Below, piece after piece: positions 1-10,249 of a stretch of DNA of 23,822 bases. A program made the translations under genes and the position numbers. This stretch comes from Nemertoderma westbladi (lineage: Eukaryota > Xenacoelomorpha > Nemertodermatida > Nemertodermatidae): positions 1 through 23,822 of the forward strand of contig JAUCBJ010005038.1 in the NCBI GenBank assembly GCA_032718475.1, given 5' to 3'. Within the stretch, counting starts at the first letter, position 1. Each line of letters begins with the position of its first letter. Below the pieces are notes generated by a model. It did not search any database and was not told where the DNA came from. It saw nothing but the letters and a program-made list of their open reading frames with translations.

Positions 1-345
1 AGTAAGCCAATGACTGATAAAGGGCTAATTCTTATCAGAAAGATAATAAACTCAGAAAGGAATGATACAAACTCGAAAGGCTACCTTTCCCAGTAGGCCT
101 ACAACTATGGCAAATGAAATGATATCCCGTGGAAACAGTAAACCTTGAGATACGAGTTCGAACCCCGTTGGTGGTGAATTCAAATTTCGATATGAATCAA
201 AGTGTTGGCCACCTTGAGACATCATATTTAAATATAATGTTCTTATTGTTCAATACAACAAAAAAAACATACAATAATTGAGGCATAACGAGTACCTGTG
301 ATATTATATAAGAGAAACATAATAACGAGTCTGTATCACAGGAGA

Positions 346-1413
346 ATGAGTGCCCAATCTACATTATATACCTTTACTAAGGTAATAGTGACTGCCGATC
401 AGATTACAGAAATACTTCACAATTGTTTCAATTTACACCCATTATCCGTGACGTCATTGAATGGCTATGAAGATCTCAACTTCCTAGTTTCCTCGGCAAC
501 AGGAAGGCACGTGTTGAAGATAACTAATCCAACGGATTCTAAGGAGAGAGCCATGATGAGTGGCGTTACGGAAGTGATGGTTCATTTACGGAGTGAAGGG
601 ATTGTCTGTCCCTTACCGGTGCCCTCAACGGAAGGAGATTATGTTTTATATCGCGAGTTACCGGATAACAAAAACAACTTATATGAATGCGCCGTTAGAC
701 TATTTACTTACGTAGAAGGAGAGATTCTAGCTAACATTCAGTTATCTCATGATGTCTACGGAAAGTTGGGAGGTTATTTAGCTGATATTCATGTAGCGTT
801 GAGGTCGTATGTTCACCCAGGGATCATGGAACGTATAAACTACATGTGGGACCTACAGAATTCCCACAAACTTCGCGAATATGTTCAGTATATTCCAGAA
901 CCGAATCGACAAAAACTTGTAACCGAAGTTTTAGAAAAGTTTCAGATGAAATTCGACATTCATAGAACTAAAATGACCCCGGGAATAATTCATGGTGATT
1001 TTAATAATCATAATATTTTACTCACAAAAAACTCTAACAACTATGATATAAGTGGCGTTCTAGATTTTGGAGACGTAGTAAATTCTTTCCTAGTTTTTGA
1101 TGTGGGTAACGCCATCATGTATCTCTCTATGGAATTGAATACCGACAACGAAGGGTTCCTAAACGCCCCGCGGGCCTTTATCCAATCGTATCGGGAGAAA
1201 CTAACACTGAATCATTCCGATTGGTCAATGGTCGCCATATCAACTATGATGCGATTCGCAATGGATTTAGTTATTCGCAGATACGCCTACAACATAAACC
1301 CGGATAATGATTATCTAATGAACTCAGCACGCAAGGGGGGTTGGGAATTTCTCCAGTTATTATTTGACGAGGGAGAAGGTAATTTAATACGACGTTGGAA
1401 TATCAATATTTAG
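346..1413 (+). CDS. HYKK: Hydroxylysine kinase-like protein (APH/choline-kinase fold)
   Basis: This 355-residue protein belongs to the aminoglycoside phosphotransferase fold and most resembles animal hydroxylysine kinase (AGPHD1/HYKK), which uses GTP to phosphorylate 5-hydroxylysine during lysine and collagen breakdown. The nucleotide-binding lysine is probably K58 in HVLKITN. The catalytic loop IHGDFNNHNIL puts the base at D218 and N223, and LDFGD at 239-243 supplies the metal-binding aspartate. The length matches the family (human about 373). I start at ATG 346 (MSAQS); the frame is open about 48 nt further upstream but with no ATG, and the preceding TGTATCACAG could instead be a splice acceptor for a 5' non-coding exon. 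The reading frame has no intron, unlike vertebrate HYKK. A possible poly(A) signal AATAAA lies at 1422-1427. Family assignment is secure; substrate is inferred, because invertebrates often have several paralogues. Confidence 0.85.
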   Translation: MSAQSTLYTFTKVIVTADQITEILHNCFNLHPLSVTSLNGYEDLNFLVSSATGRHVLKITNPTDSKERAMMSGVTEVMVHLRSEGIVCPLPVPSTEGDYVLYRELPDNKNNLYECAVRLFTYVEGEILANIQLSHDVYGKLGGYLADIHVALRSYVHPGIMERINYMWDLQNSHKLREYVQYIPEPNRQKLVTEVLEKFQMKFDIHRTKMTPGIIHGDFNNHNILLTKNSNNYDISGVLDFGDVVNSFLVFDVGNAIMYLSMELNTDNEGFLNAPRAFIQSYREKLTLNHSDWSMVAISTMMRFAMDLVIRRYAYNINPDNDYLMNSARKGGWEFLQLLFDEGEGNLIRRWNINI

Positions 1414-1421
1414 CCGACATA

Positions 1422-1427
1422 AATAAA
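1422..1427 (+). terminator. Candidate poly(A) signal of the HYKK-like gene
   Basis: AATAAA begins 9 nt after the stop codon and runs into a short A run. It is the first canonical signal downstream of the gene, but it is very close to the stop, so the real cleavage site may use a later one. The A run could also be a relic of a retroposed tail. Confidence 0.35.
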
Positions 1428-1430
1428 AAA

Positions 1431-2226
1431 TTCGTCAAGCTGAATATGTAATGCTGAATATGCGCTCGATAAAATGAATAAGAAAAAAACAGCGGAAGCT
1501 GACTTACGTCACCCTATTCGATTTTTTGCACAGCGTTAAAACATCCGAAATCCTCATTATGTCATTGATGGTGTCAGTGGACTGGGTATACGTTTCTAAC
1601 AAAACTACAAATTTTAACAATGAAATAATTATAAATAAATACGGCCCCAGAACAGATAGCTAAAATTGACTCTTGGTTGGGTATGGCTGCAAAAAAAAAT
1701 TAGAATAGATGCCGAAAATTACAAATCAAGACTATTAATATTGTTAACTCTCTTGTATAATAAATAGTTTGTTAAGATATTTATATACTGTATTTATTTT
1801 ACTTGAGAGCAGGTGCTATTCTTTACCTGCACGTTGTCATCAGATCATTGATGTAGGAGATTGGGGGCCAGACAAGACTGGTTCTTGGGGGTAAGATATT
1901 TATAAATACTTCGGGTGGAAAAAGGGGCCGTAACTTTGTCCGTTTTTTCCATCTTTTTTACATAATTCATATTTCAGAAATTTTTAATTCGACAACGCTA
2001 GTAGGAATCTGCCAATTCTTTTTCGGAACGCGTAAAAGACCACAGGGTATCGAATGGGGGGATTCGGGGAATTGGGGGAATTCCTATCGAATGGGGGTAT
2101 AAAAAATATGTAGGCAAAGGGGTTCAAAAAGGGCCAGAAAATAAAATGTAGCAAATTAACTCCGCTATCTTTTATCTTAACATTTATAATTAAAATTACG
2201 AATTTTAAGGGTCAAAAAATATCGCG
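1431..2226. other. Intergenic, AT-rich, no gene seen
   Basis: No coding region is supported here. The stretch contains a G-rich patch on the + strand (2056-2097) with four runs of four to six G separated by 4, 4 and 14 nt, and scattered GGGG runs from 1860. The rest is unremarkable AT-rich sequence. Confidence 0.5.
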
Positions 2227-2270
2227 TAATTTTGGCCCTTTTTTTCATTTTTTTTTGGGGCCAAAAATTA
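2227..2270. repeat. Short inverted repeat (hairpin)
   Basis: TAATTTTGGCCC at 2227-2238 is mirrored by GGGCCAAAAATTA at 2258-2270, differing by one extra A. The loop between them is almost pure T. It lies in intergenic DNA and could be the relic of a small element; no function is evident. Confidence 0.5.
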
Positions 2271-2377
2271 CCCCCTCTCAAAAGATAGAAAAAAAATTAC
2301 GGCAAAGAATATACCAATTTTTTTGAATTTGGACCACCAGAACCGAAGTTAGAGCGATTTTATTGAAAAATAAAAAC

Positions 2378-2402
2378 ATTTTTCTTTTTCTTTTTCTTTT
2401 TC
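2378..2402 (+). repeat. (CTTTTT)n microsatellite
   Basis: About four consecutive copies of CTTTTT form a pure pyrimidine run in otherwise AT-rich intergenic DNA. Confidence 0.7.
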
Positions 2403-2426
2403 AAAAAATTAAGAATGGTCAATATT

Positions 2427-2495
2427 GGATTTCGTACCCGCGAACTTAGGTATCGTTAACATGATTGATAACCACTAGACTATGTGACCAAGACA
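2427..2495 (-). repeat. tRNA-like relic (degenerate tRNA or SINE head)
   Basis: Read on the minus strand, an A-box-like segment (TAGTCTAGTGGTTATCA) is followed about 30 nt later by a B-box-like segment (CGGGTACGAAATCC). The spacing fits a tRNA promoter, but the anticodon stem does not pair over five bases and the acceptor stem is not closed. It is therefore a pseudogene or the head of an old SINE rather than a working tRNA. Confidence 0.35.
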
Positions 2496-3204
2496 TTTTG
2501 AAATTTTCGAGTGACTATTTTTAAACATCAATAACTTCGGTTCTACTGGGCCCTTTGATCTGAAACTTTTTTCATTAGATATAGGATAGATTGTAGTGTG
2601 TGAAATAGGATACAACTTGGGAAAAGACGCATGTGTACTTAGTGCAAAATGCACACGAAATACATTTTGCAAAACGCATTTTTTGGATTAAATCGTAGTT
2701 TGGAGTGAATTCTAACTATAATCTTAACATTTAATTAACTTTTTATGTCTATAAAGTGACTTAAAATGTCCATGGACATGGTCCAAAATCGCAAATGTCG
2801 AGATTTATTAACTTGAATTTTTGACACTTTTAGCGACTGACACTAGATCACACACCCGTAGATCGGTAGAGGACAATCATAAGTGTGTTAAATTAGAACC
2901 ACCATTAGGATCCGCTAAAGTGCACTTTAAGTGTTGAAAAGTGCAAAATTTTTGCAAAAAAGGTAAAATAGTTCAATAAGGTCAAGTAGTTCAATATATT
3001 GCTTTCTGTGGTTTCTAACTGCATTCTTAACATCTGTGTAAAATGAAATATAATAAAAAAAAGGGGCAAAAAAACAGGTGGGACATTAAATGGACTTTAA
3101 ACATTAAATAGAGATCAAATAACAAATGTACCACACAATAAAAACTCACAAAATTTCGAACTTATTATATCGAATCAAATTAATTCAACAGCGGATATTT
3201 GGGG
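2496..3204. other. Intergenic, AT-rich, no gene seen
   Basis: I see no coding exon, RNA gene or clear transposon here. The last bases before 3205 (GATATTTGGGGG) run into the satellite as a shortened first unit. Confidence 0.5.
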
Positions 3205-6200
3205 GAACTGCATTTATGTGACAGTGTGCATTCGGGGGAAGTTAGACGAACTGCATTTATGTGACAGTGTGCATTCGGGGGAAGTTAGACGAACTGCATT
3301 TATGTGACAGTGTGCATTCGGGGGAAGTTTGGTGAACTGCATTTATGTGACAGTGTGCATTCGGGGGAAGTTTGGTGAACTGCATTTATGTGACAGTGTG
3401 CATTCGGGGGAAGTTAGACGAACTGCATTTATGTAACAGTGTGCATTCGGGGGAAGTTAGACGAACTGCATTTATGTGATAGTATGCATTCGGGGGAAGT
3501 TTGGTGAACTGCATTTATGTGACAGTATGCATTCGGGGGAAGTTTGGTGAACTGCATTTATGTGACAGTGTGCATTCGGGGGAAGTTTGGTGAACTGCAT
3601 TTATGTGACAGTGTGCATTCGGGGGAAGTTTGGTGAACTGCATTTATGTGACAGTGTGTATTCGGGGGAAGTTTGGTGAACTGCATTTATGTGACAGTGT
3701 GCATTCGGGGGAAGTTTGGTGAACTGCATTTATGTGACAGTGTGCATTCGGGGGAAGTTTGGTGAACTGCATTTATGTGACAGTGTGTATTCGGGGGAAG
3801 TTAGACGAACTGCATTTATGTGACAGTGTGCATTCGGGGGAAGTTAGACGAACTGCGTTTATGTGATAATGAGCATTCGGGGGAAGTTAGACGAACTGCA
3901 TTTATGTGACAGTGTGCATTCGGGGGAAGTTAGACGAACTGCATTTATGTGATAGTGTGCATTCGGGGGAAGTTTGGTGAACTGCATTTATGTGACAGTG
4001 TGCATTCGGGGGAAGTTTGGTGAACTGTATTTATGTGACAGTGTGCATTCGGGGGAAGTTTGGTGAACTGCATTTATGTGACAGTGTGCATTCGGGGGAA
4101 GTTTGGTGAACTGCATTTATGTGACAGTGTGCATTCGGGGGAAGTTTGGTGAACTGCATTTATGTGACAGTGTGCATTCGGGGGAAGTTAGACGAACTGC
4201 ATTTATGTGACAGTGTGCATTCGGGGGAAGTTTGGTGAACTGCATTTATGTGGCAGTGTGCATTCGGGGGAAGTTTGGTGAACTGCATTTATGTGACAGT
4301 GTGCATTCGGGGGAAGTTAGACGAACTGCATTTATGTGACAGTGTGCATTCGGGGGAAGTTTGGTGAACTGCATTTATGTGACAGTGTGCATTCGGGGGA
4401 AGTTAGACGAACTGCATTTATGTGATAGTGTGCATTCGGGGGAAGTTTGGTGAACTGCATTTATGTGACAGTGTGCATTCGGGGGAAGTTTGGTGAACTG
4501 CATTTATGTGACAGTGTGCATTTGGGGGAAGTTTGGTGAACTGCATTTATGTGACAGTGTGCATTCGGGGGAAGTTTGGTGAACTGCATTTATGTGACAG
4601 TGTGCATTCGGGGGAAGTTTGGTGAACTGCATTTATGTGACAGTGTGCATTCGGGGGAAGTTATACGAACTGCATTTATGTGACAGTGTGCATTCGGGGG
4701 AAGTTAGACGAACTGCATTTATGTGACAGTGTGCATTCGGGGGAAGTTAGACGAACTGCATTTATGTGATAGTGTGCATTCGGGGGAAGTTTGGTGAACT
4801 GCATTTATGTGACAGTGTGCATTCGGGGGAAGTTTGGTGAACTGCATTTATGTGACAGTGTGCATTTGGGGGAAGTTTGGTGAACTGCATTTATGTGACA
4901 GTGTGCATTCGGGGGAAGTTTGGTGAACTGCATTTATGTGACAGTGTGCATTCGGGGGAAGTTAGACGAACTGCATTTATGTGACAGTGTGCATTCGGGG
5001 GAAGTTAGACGAACTGCATTTATGTGACAGTGTGCATTCGGGGGAAGTTAGACGAACTGCATTTATGTGACAGTGTGCATTCGGGGGAAGTTTGGTGAAC
5101 TGCATTTATGTGGCAGTGTGCATTCGGGGGAAGTTTGGTGAACTGCATTTATGTGACAGTGTGCATTCGGGGGAAGTTAGACGAACTGCATTTATGTGAC
5201 AGTGTGCATTCGGGGGAAGTTTGGTGAACTGCATTTATGTGGCAGTGTGCATTCGGGGGAAGTTTGGTGAACTGCATTTATGTGACAGTGTGCATTCGGG
5301 GGAAGTTAGACGAACTGCATTTATGTGACAGTGTGCATTCGGGGGAAGTTAGACGAACTGCATTTATGTGATAGTGTGCATTCGGGGGAAGTTTGGTGAA
5401 CTGCATTTATGTGACAGTGTGCATTCGGGGGAAGTTTGGTGAACTGCATTTATGTGACAGTGTGCATTCGGGGGAAGTTTGGTGAACTGCATTTATGTGA
5501 CAGTGTGCATTCGGGGGAAGTTTGGTGAACTGCATTTATGTGACAGTGTGCATTCGGGGGAAGTTAGACGAACTGCATTTATGTGACAGTGTGCATTCGG
5601 GGGAAGTTTGGTGAACTGCATTTATGTGACAGTGTGCATTCGGGGGAAGTTTGGTGAACTGCATTTATGTGACAGTGTGCATTCGGGGGAAGTTTGGTGA
5701 ACTGCATTTATGTGACAGTGTGCATTCGGGGGAAGTTTGGTGAACTGCATTTATGTGACAGTGTGCATTCGGGGGAAGTTTGGTGAACTGCATTTATGTG
5801 ACAGTGTGCATTCGGGGGAAGTTTGGTGAACTGCATTTATGTGACAGTGTGCATTCGGGGGAAGTTTGGTGAACTGCATTTATGTGACAGTGTGCATTCG
5901 GGGGAAGTTTGGTGAACTGCATTTATGTGACAGTGTGCATTCGGGGGAAGTTAGACGAACTGCATTTATGTGACAGTGTGCATTCGGGGGAAGTTAGACG
6001 AACTGCATTTATGTGATAGTGTGCATTCGGGGGAAGTTAGACGAACTGCATTTATGTGACAGTGTGCATTCGGGGGAAGTTAGACGAACTGCATTTATGT
6101 GATAGTGTGCATTCGGGGGAAGTTTGGTGAACTGCATTTATGTGACAGTGTGCATTCGGGGGAGGTTAGACGAACTGCATTTATGTGATAGTGTGCATTC

Positions 6201-7523
6201 GGGGGAAGTTTGGTGAACTGCATTTATGTGACAGTGTGCATTCGGGGGAAGTTTGGTGAACTGCATTTATGTGACAGTGTGCATTCGGGGGAAGTTTGGT
6301 GAACTGCATTTATGTGACAGTGTGCATTCGGGGGAAGTTTGGTGAACTGCATTTATGTGACAGTGTGCATTCGGGGGAAGTTTGGTGAACTGCATTTATG
6401 TGACAGTGTGCATTCGGGGGAAGTTAGACGAACTGCATTTATGTGATAGTGTGCATTCGGGGGAAGTTTGGTGAACTGCATTTATGTGACAGTGTGCATT
6501 CGGGGGAAGTTTGGTGAACTGCATTTATGTGACAGTGTGCATTCGGGGGAAGTTTGGTGAACTGCATTTATGTGACAGTGTGCATTCGGGGGAAGTTTGG
6601 TGAACTGCATTTATGTGACAGTGTGCATTCGGGGGAAGTTTGGTGAACTGCATTTATGTGACAGTGTGCATTCGGGGGAAGTTTGGTGAACTGCATTTAT
6701 GTGACAGTGTGCATTCGGGGGAAGTTTGGTGAACTGCATTTATGTGACAGTGTGCATTCGGGGGAAGTTAGACGAACTGCATTTATGTGACAGTGTGCAT
6801 TCGGGGGAAGTTAGACGAACTGCATTTATGTGACAGTGTGCATTCGGGGGAAGTTTGGTGAACTGCATTTATGTGACAGTGTGCATTCGGGGGAAGTTTG
6901 GTGAACTGAATTTATGTGACAGTGTGCATTCGGGGGAAGTTAGACGAACTGCATTTATGTGACAGTGTGCATTCGGGGGAAGTTTGGTGAACTGCATTTA
7001 TGTGACAGTGTGCATTCGGGGGAAGTTAGACGAACTGCATTTATGTGACAGTGTGCATTCGGGGGAAGTTAGACGAACTGCATTTATGTGATAGTGTGCA
7101 TTCGGGTGAAGTTTGGTGAACTGCATTTATGTGACAGTGTGCTGTGCATTCGGGGGAAGTTTGGTTAACTGCATTTATGTGACAGTGTGCATTCGGGGGA
7201 AGTTTGGTGAACTGCATTTATGTGACAGTGTGCATTCGGGGGAAGTTTGGTGAACTGCATTTATGTGACAGTGTGCATTCGGGGGAAGTTTGGTGAACTG
7301 CATTTATGTGACAGTGTGCATTCGGGGGAAGTTAGACGAACTGCATTTATGTGACGGTGTGCATTCGGGGGAAGTTAGACGAACTGCATTTATGTGATAG
7401 TGTGCATTCGGGGGAAGTTTGGTGAACTGCATTTATGTGACAGTGTGCATTCGGGGGAGGTTTGGTGTACTGCGTTTATGTGACAGTGTGCATTCGGGGG
7501 AAGTTTGGTGAACTGCATTTATG
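3205..7523 (+). repeat. 43-bp satellite, 100 units plus a partial unit
   Basis: The unit reads GAACTGCATTTATGTGACAG, then TGTGCATTCGGGGGAAGTT, then either TGGT or AGAC. Unit starts fall at 3205, 3248, 3291 and so on, to 7467 and a partial unit at 7510. Including one 5-nt duplication near 7131-7146, 7510 minus 3205 is 4305, which is exactly 100 x 43 + 5. By my reading about 66 units end in TGGT and 34 in AGAC (one as ATAC), in an irregular order. Further variants are GATAG for GACAG (12 units), GGCAG (3 units) and CATTTGGGGG (2 units, 344 bp or eight units apart). Because 43 is not a multiple of three and each unit carries stops, the array does not code. G5 tracts recur every 43 bp on the + strand. 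Function unknown. Confidence 0.97.
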
Positions 7524-7544
7524 CAGTGAATCCAAACTTCCCCC
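7496..7544. repeat. Fold-back terminus of the 43-bp satellite
   Basis: GGGGGAAGTTTGG (7496-7508) is followed by its exact reverse complement CCAAACTTCCCCC (7532-7544). Inside the loop, CTGCAT and ATGCAG flank TT. The whole right edge of the array is thus an inverted copy of its own unit junction, with arms of about 23 nt that differ only by a few bases beside the inner ACTGCAT. The satellite ends here. Confidence 0.85.
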
Positions 7545-8612
7545 TTTGAGATACCAGATACCTCATGCTAGGGTGTCGGGGAAATATTTGCGACTGTCAC
7601 ACTTTGCTTCCATTTATGCTATCCTATATTATTACTCCAATCAGATAAGAGATACTAATCAGTAATTTAGAACTCTAAACTGTCTTTCATGCAAACAAAA
7701 TTCTAACTAAAGACGGGTGAATGACCATGGAAATAATTTTAAATATATTTATATATCAAATATTTGGGGAGGCCTCCAAGTTAAACCCCAAAACAATTAT
7801 TTCGTTACATACATTAAATAACGTTGTATGTTCTTCTTCCTCCCATAATAAAATGTGAATGAAAATCTCTGATTGGTGTAACTTTTCACAACCAAAATGT
7901 TTCAGTGTGAAAAGTGTACCACACGCCACCCAAACAGAAGCAAACGCATAGCCAACAAATTTAAAAAAGGTTCACATACATGTTGGGTTCATGGCGAGTG
8001 AAAATTGATCGCGTAATATAAAGTTAAATTAACAGTCGGGCTGGCTCTCCTCCACTTTCTTACCCAATGGAAATGTTGTTGTTATAATCTAATATTGGGG
8101 CAGCTTTCTCTCGGTCTTGCAGACTGCCTAAGACGATCTGCTTTACCTACGGTATACAGAATTTATTCAATTTAAGTTAACAAGCTGAGCGTGAGCAGCC
8201 CAGATTTCAGAGAATAATGCTTTCAATTATATTTTCGCACATGTTTCATTGTAATAATGTCACTAGAGTTTCATAACGATAGCATATAAATATGCATAAA
8301 TAAATAATAAGGAATATAAAATATAACACGCACAAATCCACCGGCTACGAAATTGTCAAAAGGAAAAATTATAAACCAGGTTTGTTTGATATCATTAACC
8401 TAAACACCCAGAGTATAAAAACGTTGTAACAAATTACCTAATTAACACATCTACAGGGGCGCGATCAGTCAAACATAATATCTAGGATTTAGTTTAGTTA
8501 ACAAAAATCCTTTAATAATAATTAAATAAATTGGAGATGAGCTGTTGCCACTGTAGTTGCCACTGTAATATACGCCCGTTCAATATAAGTAGATTAGGTG
8601 GGAGTGTGAGTG
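7545..8612. other. Intergenic, no gene seen
   Basis: This is AT-rich sequence after the satellite. An open frame runs out of the last satellite units to 7665, but it looks like chance. No exon, RNA gene or transposon end is supported. Confidence 0.45.
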
Positions 8613-8614
8613 TC

Positions 8615-8665
8615 AGGGGCGAGTGGCTGAGCTGGTTAGCGCTACTGACGAGGCCTGTAGGCTAT
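8615..8665 (+). repeat. 5' half of a tRNA-like (SINE head) sequence
   Basis: GAGTGGCTGAGCTGGTTAGC resembles the D-arm and A-box of a tRNA. No B-box follows at the expected distance; instead the sequence turns AT-rich. This is best read as the truncated head of a tRNA-derived SINE. Confidence 0.35.
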
Positions 8666-8799
8666 GACAAGGAATACAATATAATAAAGTATATATTATA
8701 AAGTGTCCATATTTGAATGGATACGACGCTATATTCCTATTTAAGTTTGTCCGCCATACTATTTGGTATATCTTTATGAATTTTAGCCCCAAAAACATT

Positions 8800-8993
8800 C
8801 AGATCCGAAAAATTTTGAAATTTTCGTTTGTGTTTTATTAGGAGCCTTATTAAATCCCTCTTATCTTTTCAACCGACAAATATATAAATAAACGTTTTCT
8901 ATTATTCAGAAAGTTCAGAAATTTCTGTATCTCATGAATACTATTACTACCTACAAATTGACCATTCTGAAACAGGTCCCTTTTCTCGCAAAT
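8800..8993 (-). repeat. Dispersed repeat, inverted relative to the copy at 12433
   Basis: On the minus strand this segment reads CTATTTGCGAGAAAAGGGAC then CTGTTTCAGAA, closely matching 12433-12475 on the + strand. Weaker similarity continues through TCGGTTGAAAAGATAAGAGG against TCGATTAAAAAGTTATTAGG. It is a diverged copy of the same interspersed family; the class is not recognised. Confidence 0.55.
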
Positions 8994-9440
8994 AGTATCA
9001 AATTTTATTTGAAACTAAAATGCCAAAAATGTGTAATTTTTGTTATTATTAGTAAATCTTTTAACAAGATAAATTTCGTGAACACCTATTAGCTGTTGCG
9101 TTGCCCCGAATCGAGTATACCAATGTGAATATTTTTATATGGAGAATTCAAAAACAATTACCATAGTCACCCCTTCCCTTAGTAGTGAGTGCCATAAAAA
9201 GATCGCCATAAGGAAGGCTGGAAAGATAACAAAGTATCAAAGTAGCCCCAATGGGTGGGGCGAGTTCGATAATCAATTTGGGTTGAATATCTCAGAATTG
9301 ATAACCTCGAGGGTTTCTTAAATGTGAAATAACTATAGCTAAAGAGAATAAGAATCAAGTTATAGTCTTAATAGAAAGAAAATAAAATAACTTGACGGTG
9401 CTTTTTGTTTAAATAAACTTAAAATAATATTTGATCATTC
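8994..9440. other. Intergenic, no gene seen
   Basis: A 60-codon open frame at 9139-9321 has no recognisable domain and no flanking splice evidence, so I do not call it a gene. The rest is AT-rich. Confidence 0.4.
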
Positions 9441-9444
9441 TTAA

Positions 9445-9658
9445 GGCCATGATACCCACAGGAGCGGCGAGCGGCAGTGGCGGGCGGCCGCGGCGGGCGG
9501 CCGATGTGAGCGGCGACTTTTAGTATGATACACTATAGGAGCGGCGAGCGGCAGCAGCCATTTGTGGTGTATCATCACCCATAGAAAATAATGTGTTCTA
9601 TTTTTAAAAAGTGGCCGCTTGCCGCTGCCGCTCGCCGCTCCTGTGGTGTATCATGGCC
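9445..9658. mobile_element. 214-bp MITE with TTAA target duplication and nested palindrome
   Basis: TTAA (9441-9444 and 9659-9662) flanks an element that starts GGCCATGATAC and ends GTATCATGGCC. The terminal inverted repeats run about 45 bp through CACAGGAGCGGCGAGCGGCA with one indel and a few mismatches. A second, inner pair, ATGATACAC (9525-9533) and GTGTATCAT (9567-9575), again with GAGCGGCGAGCGGCAG inside, looks like a nested copy. The GC-rich arms contrast sharply with the AT-rich surroundings. TTAA targeting is typical of piggyBac-type transposases, but no transposase is present, so the superfamily is only suggested. Confidence 0.85.
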
Positions 9659-9895
9659 TTAAAGGCCATGATGTAAATGTAAAAAACGGTTATCGGCGTT
9701 AATTACGGTGTAGCGTTTACACACAAGTCGAATATAATACCGGTAGGCCGAATAATAAACATAAACAGATGATCCCCAATTAAAATGAACACACCCATTC
9801 CACCCAGACCCCACATACAGACATACATAATACAGTAATTAATACCTGCGCCGGTACTGCGGTAGCGCTGTAGGCACCCGTACCTGTATCAGTTG

Positions 9896-10249
9896 TTAGT
9901 TCACCTTTAACGATTTCTTACTTTTTTTAGAATCCACGGCAGACTTAGCTTTACTTTTAGCACCAGCAGGAGACTTGTCGGACGACTCCGATTGTTGCCA
10001 TTTGATTGGATTGCGCCTAAAGACAGGCCATGGTGGTAGAACCAATAAACAAGCGAAAGCGAATGCTCCGAGAATGGAGTAGACAGTTATTGAAATTCGC
10101 TCCAACTGATAGCCAGCCACCAGTCCAATAATACTAGCGATAGAAATAATGACGCGGAAAACATTTTCCGCTAACTGTTGGCCTTTGAAATCCATGTGGG
10201 TTTCCATTTGATCAGTTATAGGTTTCATAAAATCCTTTAGAAACGACAT
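9896..10249 (-). CDS. SPCS1: Signal peptidase complex subunit 1 (SPC12 family)
   Basis: The 117-residue protein is the small, non-catalytic SPC12/SPCS1 subunit of the ER signal peptidase complex. The family core is intact: MDFKGQQLAE at 19-28, a first membrane segment at about 31-48, a short turn, a second membrane segment at about 53-72, then LPPWPVFRRNPIKW at 71-84, which matches the conserved LPPWPxxRRxPLKW signature. Both termini should face the cytosol. The C-terminal tail (85-117) is rich in Lys and Ser. The start at MSFLKDF gives an N-terminus about seven residues longer than the human 102-residue form; M15 and M19 are alternatives. The coding region has no intron, whereas the vertebrate gene has several, so either introns were lost or this is a retrocopy. 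It remains fully open, so it is probably functional. Confidence 0.92.
   Translation of the reverse strand: MSFLKDFMKPITDQMETHMDFKGQQLAENVFRVIISIASIIGLVAGYQLERISITVYSILGAFAFACLLVLPPWPVFRRNPIKWQQSESSDKSPAGAKSKAKSAVDSKKSKKSLKVN

Noticed and set aside
3205-7523. CRISPR array
   Set aside because: The repeats are contiguous with no unique spacers, and the DNA is animal.
7496-7571. Helitron 3' end (hairpin followed by CTAG)
   Set aside because: The hairpin is followed by CTAG only 23 nt later, the next base is G where T is expected, and no 5' TC end or Rep/helicase is seen.
7462-7665. 67-codon open frame at the end of the satellite
   Set aside because: Half of it is satellite sequence, and the rest has no recognisable content.
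9139-9321. 60-codon open frame
   Set aside because: No domain, no homologue I recognise and no splice context; its length is expected by chance.
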